A stretch of DNA of 64,000 nucleotides, from positions 1 through 64,000 of the forward strand of contig JAGGDC010000003.1 of assembly GCA_020809425.1 (NCBI GenBank). Reading direction: 5' to 3'. The notes under the pieces were generated by a model. It saw only the letters and a program-made list of their open reading frames with translations. It did no database searches and was not told the origin of the DNA. The stretch's first letter is position 1. Every line of letters begins with the position of its first letter. The translations under genes were made by a program, and so were the position numbers. Shown piece after piece: positions 41,341 to 52,960 of the stretch. Source of the DNA: Candidatus Synoicihabitans palmerolidicus. Its GTDB lineage: Bacteria > Verrucomicrobiota > Verrucomicrobiia > Opitutales > Opitutaceae.

Positions 41341-41904
41341 TACCAACCGCACCGCGATCACCATAAGTGCATACGACGCCCAACGTGAGCGCCATCGGAG
41401 TATCTCGAGTCCCCCCCCCCCCGTCGTTTCCACCCCACTCCCTCGATACTCCTAAGATAACGCGGAGAAGGCTCACTCGTCATGCTAGAAACCACCGCCC
41501 GGCGTTGCTCCCGGGACAAACTCAACCAGCATCCTCTTGGAAGGGGAGTTCTCACCGGCCTCCAACTCGTCCATCCCTCCGCTGCCCATAGGAAAACGGG
41601 GTAATTTCATGGGATAAGCGGATGATCGTCACCCCATCCCACCCTTCGAACGGTGACCACCGACTTCATATCGCCATGTTCTCCGTCCATCCAACACTTC
41701 GACCCGCTTGATCTCAAGCCAACCACGTTGCGGCTACTGCTTTTCACCAAAGCACACCAGCTCGCAAAGTCCTCCCACTGAGGAAGAAGAAAGATCTTCC
41801 GCCGAGAATTGAAATCCGCGAAACCATCAATTAGCCCACTACGTTGAATCGCCCGCCCCCATTCCTCGCCACATCCCATATCCCCTTTTTTACCTAACAA
41901 CCCC
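41341..41904. other. Non-coding or decayed stretch with 12-C tract
   Basis: No gene recognised. It contains a run of 12 C at 41411-41422 and short coding-like fragments (FDPLDLKPTTLRLLLFTKAH) without a family match. Confidence 0.4.
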
Positions 41905-43615
41905 ATGGCAAACATCACCGGCAAAGTAACCTCAGACCACACCTATGACGCCATCGTCGTCGGCTCCGGCATCAGCGGCGGCTGGGCCGCCAAAGAGCTC
42001 ACCGAAAAAGGCCTCAAAATGCTCCTCCTCGAACGCGGTCGCGACGTTCCCCACGGCGCCTACCCCACTGCCTTCGCCGAACCCTGGGAGCTCGACGCCC
42101 GTGATAACATCACCCCGGAGACCCGCGCCCGCCAACCCAAACAAAGCCGTACCAATTACACCACCAAACCGTCTTCGAAACACGGGTTCGTGGACGACAT
42201 CGACAACCCTTCCTCCGAAACCAAAAGCTTCGACTGGATGCGGGGCTATCACGTGGGAGGTCGCTCCCTCAACTGGGGTCGCCAATCCTATCGCTGGAGC
42301 GATCTCGACTTCGAGGCCAACGCCAAGGACGGCCACGGCGTCGATTGGCCCATCCGCTACGCCGACCTCGCCCCGTGGTATGACTACGTCGAAAAATTCG
42401 CTGGTATCTCCGGCTCCCGCGAAGGCCTGCCTCAACTCCCCGACGGCACATTCCTCCCGCCCCTGGAATTGCGCTGCGTCGAAAAACATGCCGCCGCTAA
42501 AGTCGCCGCTTCGTTCTCCGATCGTCGTAGCATTATTGGCCGCGTCGCCAACCTCACCGTCCCTCACAATGGTCGCGCCAACTGCCAATCTCGCGATCGC
42601 TGCATCCGTGGCTGTCCTTACGGGGCGTACTTTTCCTCCAACAGCACCACCCTCCCGGCTGCCTATGCCACGGGCAACCTTATCCTGCGGCCCCACTCCA
42701 TCGTCACTAATCTCATCCACGACGCCGATTCCGCCCGCGCAACCGGTGTGAGCATCATCGATGCCGAGGCTGGCGAGCAAATTGATTACCACGCCAAGGT
42801 CATCTTCCTGTGCGCCTCTGCCATTGGTTCTACCTATATTCTGCTCAACTCCTCTTCCGACCGCTTCCCGACCGGCTTCGGTAATGACTCCGGTGAGCTC
42901 GGCCATAATCTCATGGATCACCACTTCAAGGTGGGTGCGTCAGGCCGCTTCGACGGTTTCCACGACCGTTTACTACAAGGGACGCCGCCCCAACGGCATC
43001 TACATTCCCCGCTTTCGCAACCTCGGCGACACCGCCACTCGCCGCAAAAACTACGTGCGTGGTTTCGGCTACCAAGGCGGCGCCTCCCGCTCCAATTGAG
43101 CCCGCGGTATCGCCGAACTCAATCGCGTCGGCGCCACCTTCAAGGCCTACCTCATCGCCCCCGGTCCCTGGCGCATGGGCGCATGGGGCGAACACCTGCC
43201 GTACCACGAAAACACCGTCTCTTTGAACACCACTCTACGCGACAAATGGGGCCTCCCCACCGTCACGTTCGATTGCGAATTCAAAGAGAACGAAAAAGCC
43301 ATGAGCAAGGACATGCAGGCCGATGCCATCGAGATCCTCGAAACCGCCGGCTTCACCGACATCTCCGGTTGGGACGACCCAAAAAATGATCCGGGCCTAT
43401 GTATCCACTAAATGGGCACCGCACGCATGGGCCGCGACGCCAAAACCTCCGTCCTCAAGGCCCACAACCAGGTCCACGCCGCGCCCAACGTATTCGTCAC
43501 CGACGGCGCCGCCATGACCTCTTCCGCCTGCGTCAACCCCTCCCTCACCTACATGGCCCTGACCGCCAGGGCCGCCGCCTACGCCGTCGACGAACTCCAT
43601 CGCCAGAATCTCTGA
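41905..43615 (+). pseudogene. GMC oxidoreductase (gluconate/sugar dehydrogenase large subunit)
   Basis: FAD flavoprotein. YDAIVVGSGISGGWAAKELT is the dinucleotide fold; GYHVGGRSLNWGRQSYRW and NCQSRDRCIRGCPYGAYFSS are typical of the membrane-linked GMC group. Breaks: a shift near 42965, TGA at 43097-43099 (RSN-stop-ARGIAEL, TGG expected), then HLPYHENTVSLNTTLRDKWG, and a further change near 43410 before MGTARMGRDAKTSVLKAHNQ and FVTDGAAMTSSACVNPSLTY with the active-site His/Asn region. About 570 residues if intact. Confidence 0.9.
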
Positions 43616-43694
43616 TCCTTCCCCGCTCCCTCAGATCGCACCCGCCCGCGCTTCCCTTCTTAACGCTTACTTCAAACTTCTCACCTAACTCGCC

Positions 43695-44230
43695 ATGACC
43701 CGCCGCGAAGCCCTCCTACACACCGCCTCCCTCCTCGGCATCGCCCTTTCTCCGGCCGCCATCCACAGCGCCCTCGCGCAAATCTCTCGCGACCCCACCG
43801 GCCGCTCCCCGCCATCTTACTCCGTCCCGTTTCGCCACCGCCACCGCCACCGCTATGGCTGAAGCCCTGCTTCCACGCACCGACACACCCGGTGTCATCG
43901 ACATTGGGGTTCCCCCATTTATCGACGAGCTTTACGGCCTCTATCTGCCTTCCGTCGAAAAAATCCAACTAGAGTCCTTCCTCGACCACACCATCACCAG
44001 CGCCTTCACCGACGCTCCGTTCGCCGAACAACAACAACGCCTCCGCGACTTCGGCGCACCAAATTCTCCGCAAAATCCTGCCGTCCGCCAATTCCGCCGA
44101 GCCGTTCTCCTCGGCTACTTCACTTCAGAAAAAATCAGCAAAGACGTCCTTGTCTACGACCCCATCCCCGCCCCCCCTCGAAGCAGACATCCCCCTCACC
44201 GAAACCAACGGTCGAGCCTGGTCCCTTTGA
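43695..44230 (+). pseudogene. Gluconate 2-dehydrogenase subunit 3 family protein, frameshifted
   Basis: MTRREALLHTASLLGIALSP is a Tat-type signal. After a shift near 43850 come GVIDIGVPPFIDELYGLYLP and FRRAVLLGYFTSEKISKDVL; a seven-C run at 44171-44177 shifts to LEADIPLTETNGRAWSL, ending at 44230. The small periplasmic partner of the GMC dehydrogenase 80 bp upstream, so the pair forms one complex, both members broken. Confidence 0.8.
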
Positions 44231-44548
44231 CGCTCTACTCCCTTTCCTCTGTTCCCTCCTGTAAATTCACTTTCAGCACAACCCCGATCCGACTCATTCC
44301 ATCGATCACAATCACTTCATTCTCTTCCGTCCCTTCTGTAAAAGCAACACGCTGACGGCCTCCATTCCGTGTCCTGCCGTGATTTCGAGAGACAGCCCAA
44401 CCTCTCCGCCTCGCCTCGCCCAAAAACGTAGCGACCCCATCGCCCCCCCCATCCTAACCGCAACGCAACGTAACCCAAAAGAACTCACGCAGCGCTTCCC
44501 CCTCCGGCACCACATTGCCTGTTTCACTTCAGGTCACGTCACATCACG
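44231..44548. other. Intergenic region between converging genes
   Basis: No gene seen. Contains an eight-C run near 44443 and two copies of a TTCTCTTCCGTCCCTTCTGTAAA-like segment around 44250-44345. No clear terminator. Confidence 0.4.
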
Positions 44549-46526
44549 TCATTTCACCGACACCGTGAACAGCGCCACGCCAAACGCCGGCACCTCCAAC
44601 GACTGCGACGCATCCACCCCCGACGTCTCGACGATATCGACGACTCGCGGCTTACCCGGCGAGTTGTGCGCATCTCGGACTGTCCGCCGCGATCACGTAA
44701 CGCGTCGCTTCACCGGTCGCCATTCCCGAGACCAGCTCCACCGGCACCGCCACCGCAGCATCCGTCGGATTTACGATCCCGATCGTCAGCGTGCTGCCAT
44801 CTTCCGTCAATGCGGCCACGACATCGAGCGGCTCGGGAATTCCATCCGCATCCAACGTGATCGGCCGCGTGCCGAAATAGTGACGATACAGCTGCAGTAC
44901 CAGCCCCGTTGTCTCCATCTCCGCCGCCGTTTTACTGGTCTTGATCGCTCCGATAACGTTCACCGTCTGGGCATAAAACGCCAGGTGGATGATGTCCGTC
45001 TGCCGGTAATATTCATGCAACCCTGCCACCGTGCCCAATCCATCGTCCATCCGATAAATGCAACCCAGCTCCCCATAGTCGTAATCGCGATGCCAATAAT
45101 TCCACTTGTCCATCGAAATTGGCATCACTCGACCGTCCATTTCCGGCACCTTCGCCTGCAACTCTCGATGACCGTCCGCCTTGCGTTTGATGGCGGTCTT
45201 CAGCAACCCGACATGGGTCACCAGATCGACCGGCCCCTCCTCCGTCCACGGTAATTGCCCGGCATAAAAATGCTCCGAGATCGCATCTATGTAGTCTCCA
45301 CTGGACTCCAACATGCGATGTGACCACCCCTTGCCCACCCGCACTTGTTCGGGGTCGTTCGCGGTATTGATTCCACCCAACTCACCCACGCCCACCAGCT
45401 TCAACGTGGGGTCCTGGGCCCACATCGCCGCCGCCACTTCATTGTGCTTCAGCACGTAGTGCGAGATCTGCATGAAACCGAGCTGCCAGTTGCCAAACAT
45501 CTCGTTCCCCACGCACCAATATTTCACGTGGTAGGGCTCCGCCGTCGCGTTCTGCGCGCGCCAAGCTCCCGCCGTCGTCGACGAAGATCCGTTACAATAC
45601 TCCACCCACTGCGCGGCCGAGTAAGCGTCGCCAAATCCCGTGTTGGCTGCAATCGAGGGCTCCGCTCCGATCTCCCGACAAAACGCGATAAACTCATCCG
45701 TGCCGAAATCGTTGTGCTCCACGCCCATCCACGCCGGGTTCTTGCGCGATGGCCGACGATCACGGTCTCCAATGCCATCACGCCAATTGTAACCCGACGC
45801 GAAGTTGCCGCCCGGCCAGCGATAGATCGTGCCGTTCAGCTCCTTAAGCAACGCCACCGTATCCGCCCGCATGCCATTCAAATTGTCACCAGGCATCAAC
45901 GAAGCCGTGCCGATCAACACGTCACCTTCGTCCGCCTGGATCGTTAGCATCGCAACATCCGAAGCGACCGGTGCCTCAAAACGAAAAGTGCGTTTCATAT
46001 AACCGCCGCCCGCCGGCACCACAAACGGCTCACTCGCCGTTCCTACGCCCCACGAGAGACTCCCCGTGATCTTCGCCGCGACATCTCCGATCGGTTTCAC
46101 CCACACGTAACCCGAATAATCCATCCCGGCCCGCAGCGCCAAATCCAGTTGGCGAATCCCGTGGCCGGCCGCAATTCGGGGCGTCTGATCTCCCACGAAG
46201 GAATCCTCCTTCACCATGGTCACCCCCGCCGCATCGCCGATGATCTACCAAGGTGACGCCCCGACCACCGGGAAGTCGGTCTCCGTCAGGCTTTTGTAGG
46301 GCGCATAGTCCGCCGTCACCGGAAAGTAGAACTTATGATCCTCCAACATTTCCGCCCAAATCCCTCCGTAGATACAGCGTCCAAGATGCTCGATAAACTG
46401 CCCGTAAATATAGGGGTTGATCGGATCGGCCGCCTTGGCTCGCAGATCAATTTTCACCGCAGTGGCGGCAGCAAGTGATGAAGTCACGGCACACAGGACC
46501 GCGACCAGGGATACCATACGCTTCAT
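44549..46526 (-). pseudogene. GH51 alpha-L-arabinofuranosidase, stop and frameshift
   Basis: The secretion signal MKRMVSLVAVLCAVTSSLAA leads to INPYIYGQFIEHLGRCIYGG. TAG at 46245-46247 (ASPW-stop-IIGDA, Glu codon likely) interrupts it. Then GTIYRWPGGNFASGYNWRDG, WCVGNEMFGNWQLGFM with the acid/base Glu, and YIDAISEHFYAGQLPW. A shift near 44690 precedes the natural C-terminus (VVDIVETSGVDASQSLEVPA). It releases arabinose from arabinan or pectin side chains. Divergent to an araC-type gene. Confidence 0.9.
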
Positions 46527-46570
46527 GGTGAAGAGGGGGCTTTCAGGGCATAAACAATTCGGCTTTCGCG

Positions 46571-47497
46571 TTGCCGTTCAGCAGGCGCCTACCTTATCCT
46601 AAACTCTCGCTTGGCACCAGGCTTCCATCCCTGCTACCCTTACGCGAAACTCACATTATCGGTCCCAGTTGTGTGGAATGGGTGCTCGTGCCCGAACGTT
46701 TCCTTCAACTTTCGCAAGGCCACTTCGTGTGGGGGGGTCACGGTGAACTTCGCCTTCCCTATCGTATCGTGCGCCTGACGTCTAAATTCGCCCACATCGT
46801 CGCGTGCACCGGGGGCGAAGGGCGAGTCGTGATCGACGGTCAAGAGGTCTCTTGGCACCCCGGGCAGATGTTGCTCGCCCCCAGTGGGCAAGATCACGGC
46901 TTCGAAATCGCCGGTTCCGAACCGTGGCACCTGGCGTGAATATTCTGGGACGATCGCAACGGTCCGCCTCTTATCAACTCACCGCGGCCCCGCCTGATCG
47001 AAGCCGACGTCACCGATTTCGCCGAAACCGTGCGACTCGCGGCCCGGGAAGCCCTCGGCGAAGCGGAACCCGCCACCATGCAAGCGTGGGTGACTTTACT
47101 CCAAACCCACACCCATCGACTGGTCGGCGGCCCTCGTCGCGACCCTCGTCTGAACCGTCTCTGGCACGCCGTCGAATCGGATCTTTCCCACCCTTGGAAA
47201 ATGACCCAAATGGCCGCCCTTGCCACGGTCAGTGAAGAACACCTGCGGCGGCTCTGTCACCGGTTCCACCAACACAGTCCCGCCAGCTACCTCACGCGTC
47301 TGCGCATGCATCGCGCGGGCGTCCTCCTCCGCGCCACTAATGCCACCGTTGAAGTGGTTTCCCAACAAGTGGGCTTCGACTCCGTGCACGCCTTCTCCAT
47401 CGCTTTCAAACGCTGGAGCAGCGTCCCTCCCTCCGTCTACCGCCAACTCGGCGACCGCTCGCCCGTTATGGACGCCTCCCCGACTATTCCCTCCTAG
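46571..47497 (+). pseudogene. AraC-family regulator with single TGA
   Basis: A cupin-like sensor domain (VRLTSKFAHIVACTGGEGRV, HPGQMLLAPSGQDHGFEI) and a C-terminal double HTH (MTQMAALATVSEEHLRRLCH RFHQHSPASYLTRLRMHRAG region; EVVSQQVGFDSVHAFSIAFK). The only lesion is TGA at 46937-46939 in WHLA-stop-IFWDDRNG, where TGG would fit. The start is not certain (TTG at 46571). By position it controls the divergent GH51 gene. Confidence 0.85.
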
Positions 47498-47550
47498 CTC
47501 CGGCGTCGCCTCCCACCTCCCCCACAACCGCACCTTGTTACTTCACCCTG

Positions 47551-48861
47551 CTATCGTTTTACTCCCTCCTCCTAAACCTCTTCGTCGTAGCGGCGCTCGT
47601 CACCGCCAACGGATTCTTCGTCGCTGCCGAATTCGCCTTGGTCAAAGTCCGCCAAGGCGAACTCAAGGCGCTGGCCAAGACCGGCCACCGCAAGGCCCGG
47701 CGCGCCCTCTCCATTCAGCAGAATTTGGACACCTACTTGTCCGCCTGCCAATGGGGCATCACTCTTGCCTGTCTTGGACTGGGCTGGGTCGGCGAACCCA
47801 TGGTCGCCACTGCCCTTGCTCCCATTCTCGCCGCGCTAAACATCCCCGCGGAGTGGAACCACTACATCGCCTTCCCCGTGGCGTTTACCGTCATCACTTT
47901 CCTCCACATCACCCTGGGGGAACAGGTGCCCAAGATCTACGCCATCGCCAAATCCCATCGTGTGACCCTGCTCATCGCGCACCCTCTGCATTGGTTCGCC
48001 GTCTGTTTCAAACCGTTCATTTGGGCGCTCAATGCCCAGAGCAACAGCATGCTGCGTATCATTGGTTTTGATACCAGCGAACCCCACGGCAGCGCCTTGA
48101 CCGCCACCGAACTGCGCCTCCTCCTTCGCGAATCCCAGGACGGCGGCCACGTCTCGGTGAAGGAGCACAAGATGATCGTCAATGTGCTCGATCTGGAGGA
48201 CAAATTCGCCCGCCGCTACGCCGTACCACGACACGCGGTCGTCACCCTCGATATCAACAAATCCCTCGAGGAAAACCTCCAGCTCGCCGCCCGCTCCCAA
48301 CATACCCGTCTGACCCCTCTGCGATGGCAGTCTGGAAAAATGCCTCGGGGTCATTCATGTCAAAGACCTCTACCAAAACCTCGCCGAGCACCGCGCCGTG
48401 ACCGACCTCAAGTCCCTCGCCCGCCCCCTCAGCATCCTGCCCGAAACCATCAAACTGGAGTCCCTGCTCGCCCACTTCCAAAAGAAGAAAGAACACCTCG
48501 TCCTGCTCGTCAACGAGTTCGGCAGCCTCTCCGGCATGATCACGATGGAAAACGTGCTCGAAGAGGTGGTCGGCACCATCGAGGATGAATTCGACCACGA
48601 AGTGAGCTGCATCACTTTGCTCAACCCGACCGAAGCCGACGCCAAGGGCTCCTGCCCCATCAACCACCTCTGTCGTGCGTTCAACCCGCCCCCCGCGACA
48701 CCGATGCCGATACCGTCGGCGGCTACATCACTGAACTCGCCCAGCGCATCCCCCTCAAGGGAGATTCCGTCAGCGACACCGACTTCACCTTCACCGAAGC
48801 CACTCCGTCCTCCATCTCCAAAGTCAAAATTACCACCAATTCCACCACCCCCTCAGTATAG
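47551..48861 (+). pseudogene. CNNM/CorC-type hemolysin-family transporter, frameshifted
   Basis: DUF21 membrane domain: LVTANGFFVAAEFALVKVRQ, LACLGLGWVGEPMVATALAP, and FLHITLGEQVPKIYAIAKSH. CBS pair with SVKEHKMIVNVLDLEDKFAR and, after a shift near 48330, CLGVIHVKDLYQNLAEHRAV. FGSLSGMITMENVLEEVVGT IEDEFDHE precedes the CorC_HlyC domain, which has another shift near 48690 and ends at 48861. Magnesium/cobalt efflux or related ion transport in the family. Confidence 0.85.
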
Positions 48862-49094
48862 ATTCGCTCCGACTGATGCGGAGGCGGAAACTGCCGCGAG
48901 AGGTATCCTCTCCTAGCCAAAAGACCAACCGTGCCTCTCAACCCCCAAAGTCCTGCGGTGCGTAGGCACGCCCTCCCGGGGTTAGTAATTGAAAAAGCCA
49001 CCGGCTTTCCAACCGCCCTCATGGTCCTCATTGTCCTCCTTTAAACCCAATCCCACGCCACTCCACACTCGCCGCCTTATCCGGATTTCTGCTC

Positions 49095-50425
49095 ATGCGC
49101 TTCCCCTCCGTTCGCTCAGCCCTCCTCCTTGCCACGCTGCCCTTTGCTCCGCTCCCAGCTCAGGAAATCAGCCCCTTGCTCTTCGGCCAAAATCATTGAC
49201 TGGCCGACGGCGACGAAGACCGCTCCGGTTACTTGCATCTGCTGTGGGATCAGGTCCAGGCCAGTGGCGTGCAAGCCATCCGCATTGGAGGCAACGGCTA
49301 CCAACAGGCCTTCCCTGATCGCACCAAACTCGACGAAATGGTTGCCGCCATTCACGCCATCGGGACCGAACCCATCCTTCAGATTCCCAGCACCTTCACC
49401 GCCCGCCAAGCCGCCGAACTGGTCGAGCATTTCTCCCAGGGTGATGAACGCGACGTCCACCTCTGGTCCATCGGCAACGAACCTTTCCTGCACCAGGAAT
49501 TCACCCTCGAAGAGGTCCACGCCTATATCCTGCGGATCGCCACCGCGATGAAGGAGGTCTCCCCCGGCATCACGCTCTTCGTCTACGACGCCGCTTGGCT
49601 GCAAAAACCGCACTTCGAAGCCCTCTGCGGCGGCCTCCTCGATGCACCGGCCTGCGCGTCAATGACTCGTGGCTCATCGACGGCTTCACTTTCCACAGCT
49701 ACCCTAACGGCGAGACGTTTACCCGCGCCGATGTTGTGACCACCGGTCCCGCCAAAATCGAAGCCGACTTCATCGCCCTCAAAACTCTCTTCGCTCACGC
49801 CGGCGCCCTCCACGGCCGCACCGGCCCCCACGCCCTCCGCTGGGGTTTGACCGAGATGAACGTCACCTACGCCAACCCCGACCGCGAAATATCCGGCATT
49901 GGTAACGTTTTTTTCTTGGGTGGCCAATTCGTCGCAGAAATCTTTGGCCTCGGCATGAAACACGGAGCCACCTTGCTAAACCAATGGTGCATCAACGAAA
50001 CCGACTCCGTGCGCACCGATTTTGGCTACCTCGGCTTGCCCGGTGAATTCTATCCCCGCTCCAGCTACTACCATATGCAACTCATGAGCGCGCACCTGGG
50101 TGGCATGTATTTATCGAGTAGTGACAATCAGGATACCGTAAAAACCGTCGCCAGCGCCGACCCCGATCACATCGCCGTACTGGTGCTCAACCAGGATCCC
50201 ACCGAGACGTTCGCTTTCGAGGTCAACTTCGGCCCAGTCCCGTCCCACTCCGCTCCGCTTCAAATCCAAGTCGATACCGCGTTCGCCGCCACCCACTCGG
50301 GCTCTATTCCCCCGCAAACATCCCAACTTCTCCTCTTCAACCTCGATGGTTCCTGGCAGGAAGGCTGGATCTACGGTATCGCCCAAAACCTGAAATACTC
50401 CGGGCCCGAGCCGATGTCCCGGTAA
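49095..50425 (+). pseudogene. Secreted GH-A-clan glycoside hydrolase
   Basis: Signal peptide MRFPSVRSALLLATLPFAPL. TGA at 49197-49199 (FGQNH-stop-LADGDEDR, Trp plausible). The TIM-barrel core has VHLWSIGNEPFLHQEFTLEE with the acid/base Glu after Asn, and, after a shift near 49650, WGLTEMNVTYANPDREISGI with a candidate nucleophile Glu. The C-terminal beta domain is readable to 50425. The exact GH family is unclear; it resembles GH39/GH44-type arabinan or xylan enzymes. Confidence 0.7.
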
Positions 50426-50490
50426 ACCCTTCACCGCTGAAGCCCTCCATCGCCAAAGTTCGCCAAGCCTGAGCCTCTCCACTGCGCCTC

Positions 50491-51367
50491 TCACTCCGCC
50501 CGTGCCAAGCCACTCAACAACCGCCCCACCGCATCTCGGATCGCCTCCGGGCGCTCCCACGGCACCAAGTGCCCCTGATCCTTCAATAAAACCGTCTCCC
50601 GCACCGCCGCCTACGCGTGCTGCGCCCAAAATGTATGATGCGCCGGGGGCACCAGCCCATCCTTGTCCCCGTGTATAACGATGAGAGGTGTGCGCACCGT
50701 CGCCCAGCGAGGCACCATCGCCGCCAACTCCACCGGGAGAGGCTCCAACTCGTCATTCGCCGCATCCAACTGCGCCGGCACCGCCCACTTGATCATCTTC
50801 CACCGCGCCACCGTCTGATACCACGTGGACCTCTCGATCGCCGGATCCACCGACGCCGAAACCACCACCGCTCCGTCCACCAACTCCGGATAATCCGAAT
50901 ACCGCCCGCGCCACAATCGTGCCACCCAATGAGTGCCCCACTACGATCGCCGGTCGGTTCTCCGGAAACCGCCGCAGGACCACCGCCACCGCGGCCGCCT
51001 GATCCCCCAAATCCGTCTGCAAATTCATGTATCCCGACTCCCCCCACCCGGGTCGATCCATGGCCACCACGCGCGCCTTATTCGCCAACGCCGGATCAGC
51101 CAGAAAGCTCGAAAAATTCCCCCAACTCCCCAGTGTGCCATGCACAAATAGAACCAACGGTCCGTCCACCCGCCCCGTCACCATCACCCGAACCTCTCGA
51201 TCGCCATGTGTCACCGTCCATGATTCCGGCCGCGCCATCCCCGCATAACGTTCTTCCCACGTCCGCGCAGAGGTCGCGCAACTCGCCACCACCACAACCA
51301 CGCCGACCACCAGCAAGATTGAAATAGGATGGAGTAAAAATCGAACCATAAGCGGGTGCGTACACAT
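50491..51367 (-). pseudogene. Alpha/beta hydrolase lipoprotein, frameshift and TAG
   Basis: N-terminal hydrophobic segment with a lipobox-like VVASC. GPLVLFVHGTLGSWGNFSSF (oxyanion HG), VVGHSLGGTIVAR with the nucleophile Ser, then a shift near 50925, VIHGDKDGLVPPAHHTFWAQ with the acid Asp, TAG at 50611-50613 (QHA-stop-AAVRETVLL, Trp plausible), and DQGHLVPWERPE with the catalytic His. The substrate is unknown. Confidence 0.85.
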
Positions 51368-51534
51368 ACGGGCAGGTCAATAGACGCCCTAAGAGTCAAA
51401 CCTCTCATTCAAAATTCCCCTCAACTCCGCCCCTCCCGCACACGTAGGGGCGTCGCTCGCCGACGCCCGCCAAACCTGTCCGCCCGGTTGGTTGATTTCC
51501 CGACCGCCCGCTCGATTTCAGCACTATCGCCGGT

Positions 51535-52077
51535 CTAGGCCGGTCTTTCGCGTCGCAGCAACGCGTTGAGGATATGATCGACGTAATGATCATACAACCA
51601 TTCCGCCTCCCGCCCCCCCCTCCTTTCGAAACCCGAGACGCTGGGGTATCGCTTGACTCCTCTCATTCCCCGAGGCCACAGCGATTACCAGTCGGTTCAA
51701 TTGATATTCGTCAAAAGCATGCGCTACCCACGCGCGACAGCAGGCCGTCCTGATCCCCTTGCCCTCATGGGACTTTGAAAGCCAATACCCCAAACTCGCC
51801 GTCTGGTTGCCTCGGTTGAGCTGGTTATATCCGATAACATCACACAGCGTTTCATCGTGCCAAATACCGCAGGTGAACGCGCCGGTCTCCGCATAGGTGC
51901 GCAACATGGAGGCGATGAAAGCCGCCGTGTCCTTTTCCTCCGTTGTGCCATCGAGCCACGGCAACCACTGCCGAAGATGAGCTCGATTGGCATCCGTCAA
52001 CTGGAACAACTGAGCGGCGTGCTGCCCCCTCCAACAATTGCAGTTGGGTTCGGGCGGTAATCTGCTTCGTAAACATA
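51535..52077 (-). pseudogene. RimJ/RimL-type GNAT acetyltransferase, frameshifted
   Basis: MFTKQITARTQLQLLEGAA opens the protein in one frame. LFQLTDANRAHLRQWLPWLD, YNQLNRGNQTASLGYWLSKS, HAFDEYQLNRLVIAVASGNE and RSQAIPQRLGFRKEGG are in a second. The natural tail (EWLYDHYVDHILNALLRRER) follows another shift at an eight-C run near 51613. It resembles ribosomal-protein-serine acetyltransferases of the YdaF type. Confidence 0.8.
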
Positions 52078-52172
52078 GTGGGTTTCACGATTCACTATAC
52101 GACCAATTGGCCCGCCACGGCATCCGTTTTAGCGACTGGCTGGGTCAGCTGCGTCATTTTTAAAGGTCAAAA

Positions 52173-52635
52173 TTATTCGTTCACAACGCGCCACGCATCC
52201 ACGATGGACTGCATATCCGGCGGATTTTCTTCATACTGGAGGACGTCTTTGGGTAAACTCATCCATCGCTGCGTATCTCGCGTCCAGATATGCGCGACCG
52301 GCGGTAATGTCGATGAATCGTCGAGCGTCCCCGCATGGATCGTGATATACTCTTTCGAGTCCGGACGTTCGCTCCAGAGCGCAGAGAGGCAATGCGGGCA
52401 GCGATGAATAATTCGCGTTCGGTCATCAGCTTCCGTTCGCTCATAGGGTTTCGCCCCCCCCCTGCACCACGGTCACCCCGCCATAGGGTACTCGCAAAGC
52501 GAGGACGAATCCGGAACCCGTGACGGTCTGGCAATCTGAGCAATGACAGGCAAAAAGCGTGACCGGTTCAGCCACCATCTTGTAGCGGACGGATCCGCAT
52601 ATACAGCCGCCTCGTGAATGCTTCAATGTGCCCAT
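52173..52635 (-). pseudogene. GFA/CENP-V family zinc protein, frameshifted at 9-C tract
   Basis: HSRGGCICGSVRYKMVAEPV and CHCSDCQTVTGSGF carry zinc ligands. After the nine-C run at 52454-52462 the frame changes to KPYERTEADDRTRIIHRCPHC and LPKDVLQYEENPPDMQSIVD, ending at 52173. Members bind glutathione or act as formaldehyde-related enzymes; the precise role is unknown. Confidence 0.85.
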
Positions 52636-52960
52636 TTCCTCCTTTCGTTAAAATATGAGAACTTCCATGGCCATCCCTAACACGGTGCCGTGATGATTCA
52701 CGTTTCCGGGGAATAGATTAGGTATCGAGCAAACCGACGAAAATTCCCTCAAGGACAACGTGAACCGGGCCCACCACCCAGCTCACGGGTAAGGCCACCG
52801 CATGAAAGGGCGAAGCGCGCCGGCGGCCGAATCCGACTATCCCGCAAAACTTTGCCGATATTCACCCAGAATATATCTCGCCCTACCGGCGTATACTTCC
52901 TGCCGTGATCTTCTGCCCGTCTACGGCCCACCCCGATCCTTCCTTCACCCCTTTCGCTCC
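52636..52960. other. Intergenic region upstream of GH28
   Basis: No gene seen. It should hold the promoters of the divergent GFA and GH28 genes; no convincing consensus found. Confidence 0.35.

Noticed and set aside
41607-41942. 111-codon minus-strand ORF before the GMC gene
   Set aside because: No family features, and it overlaps the GMC start antisense.
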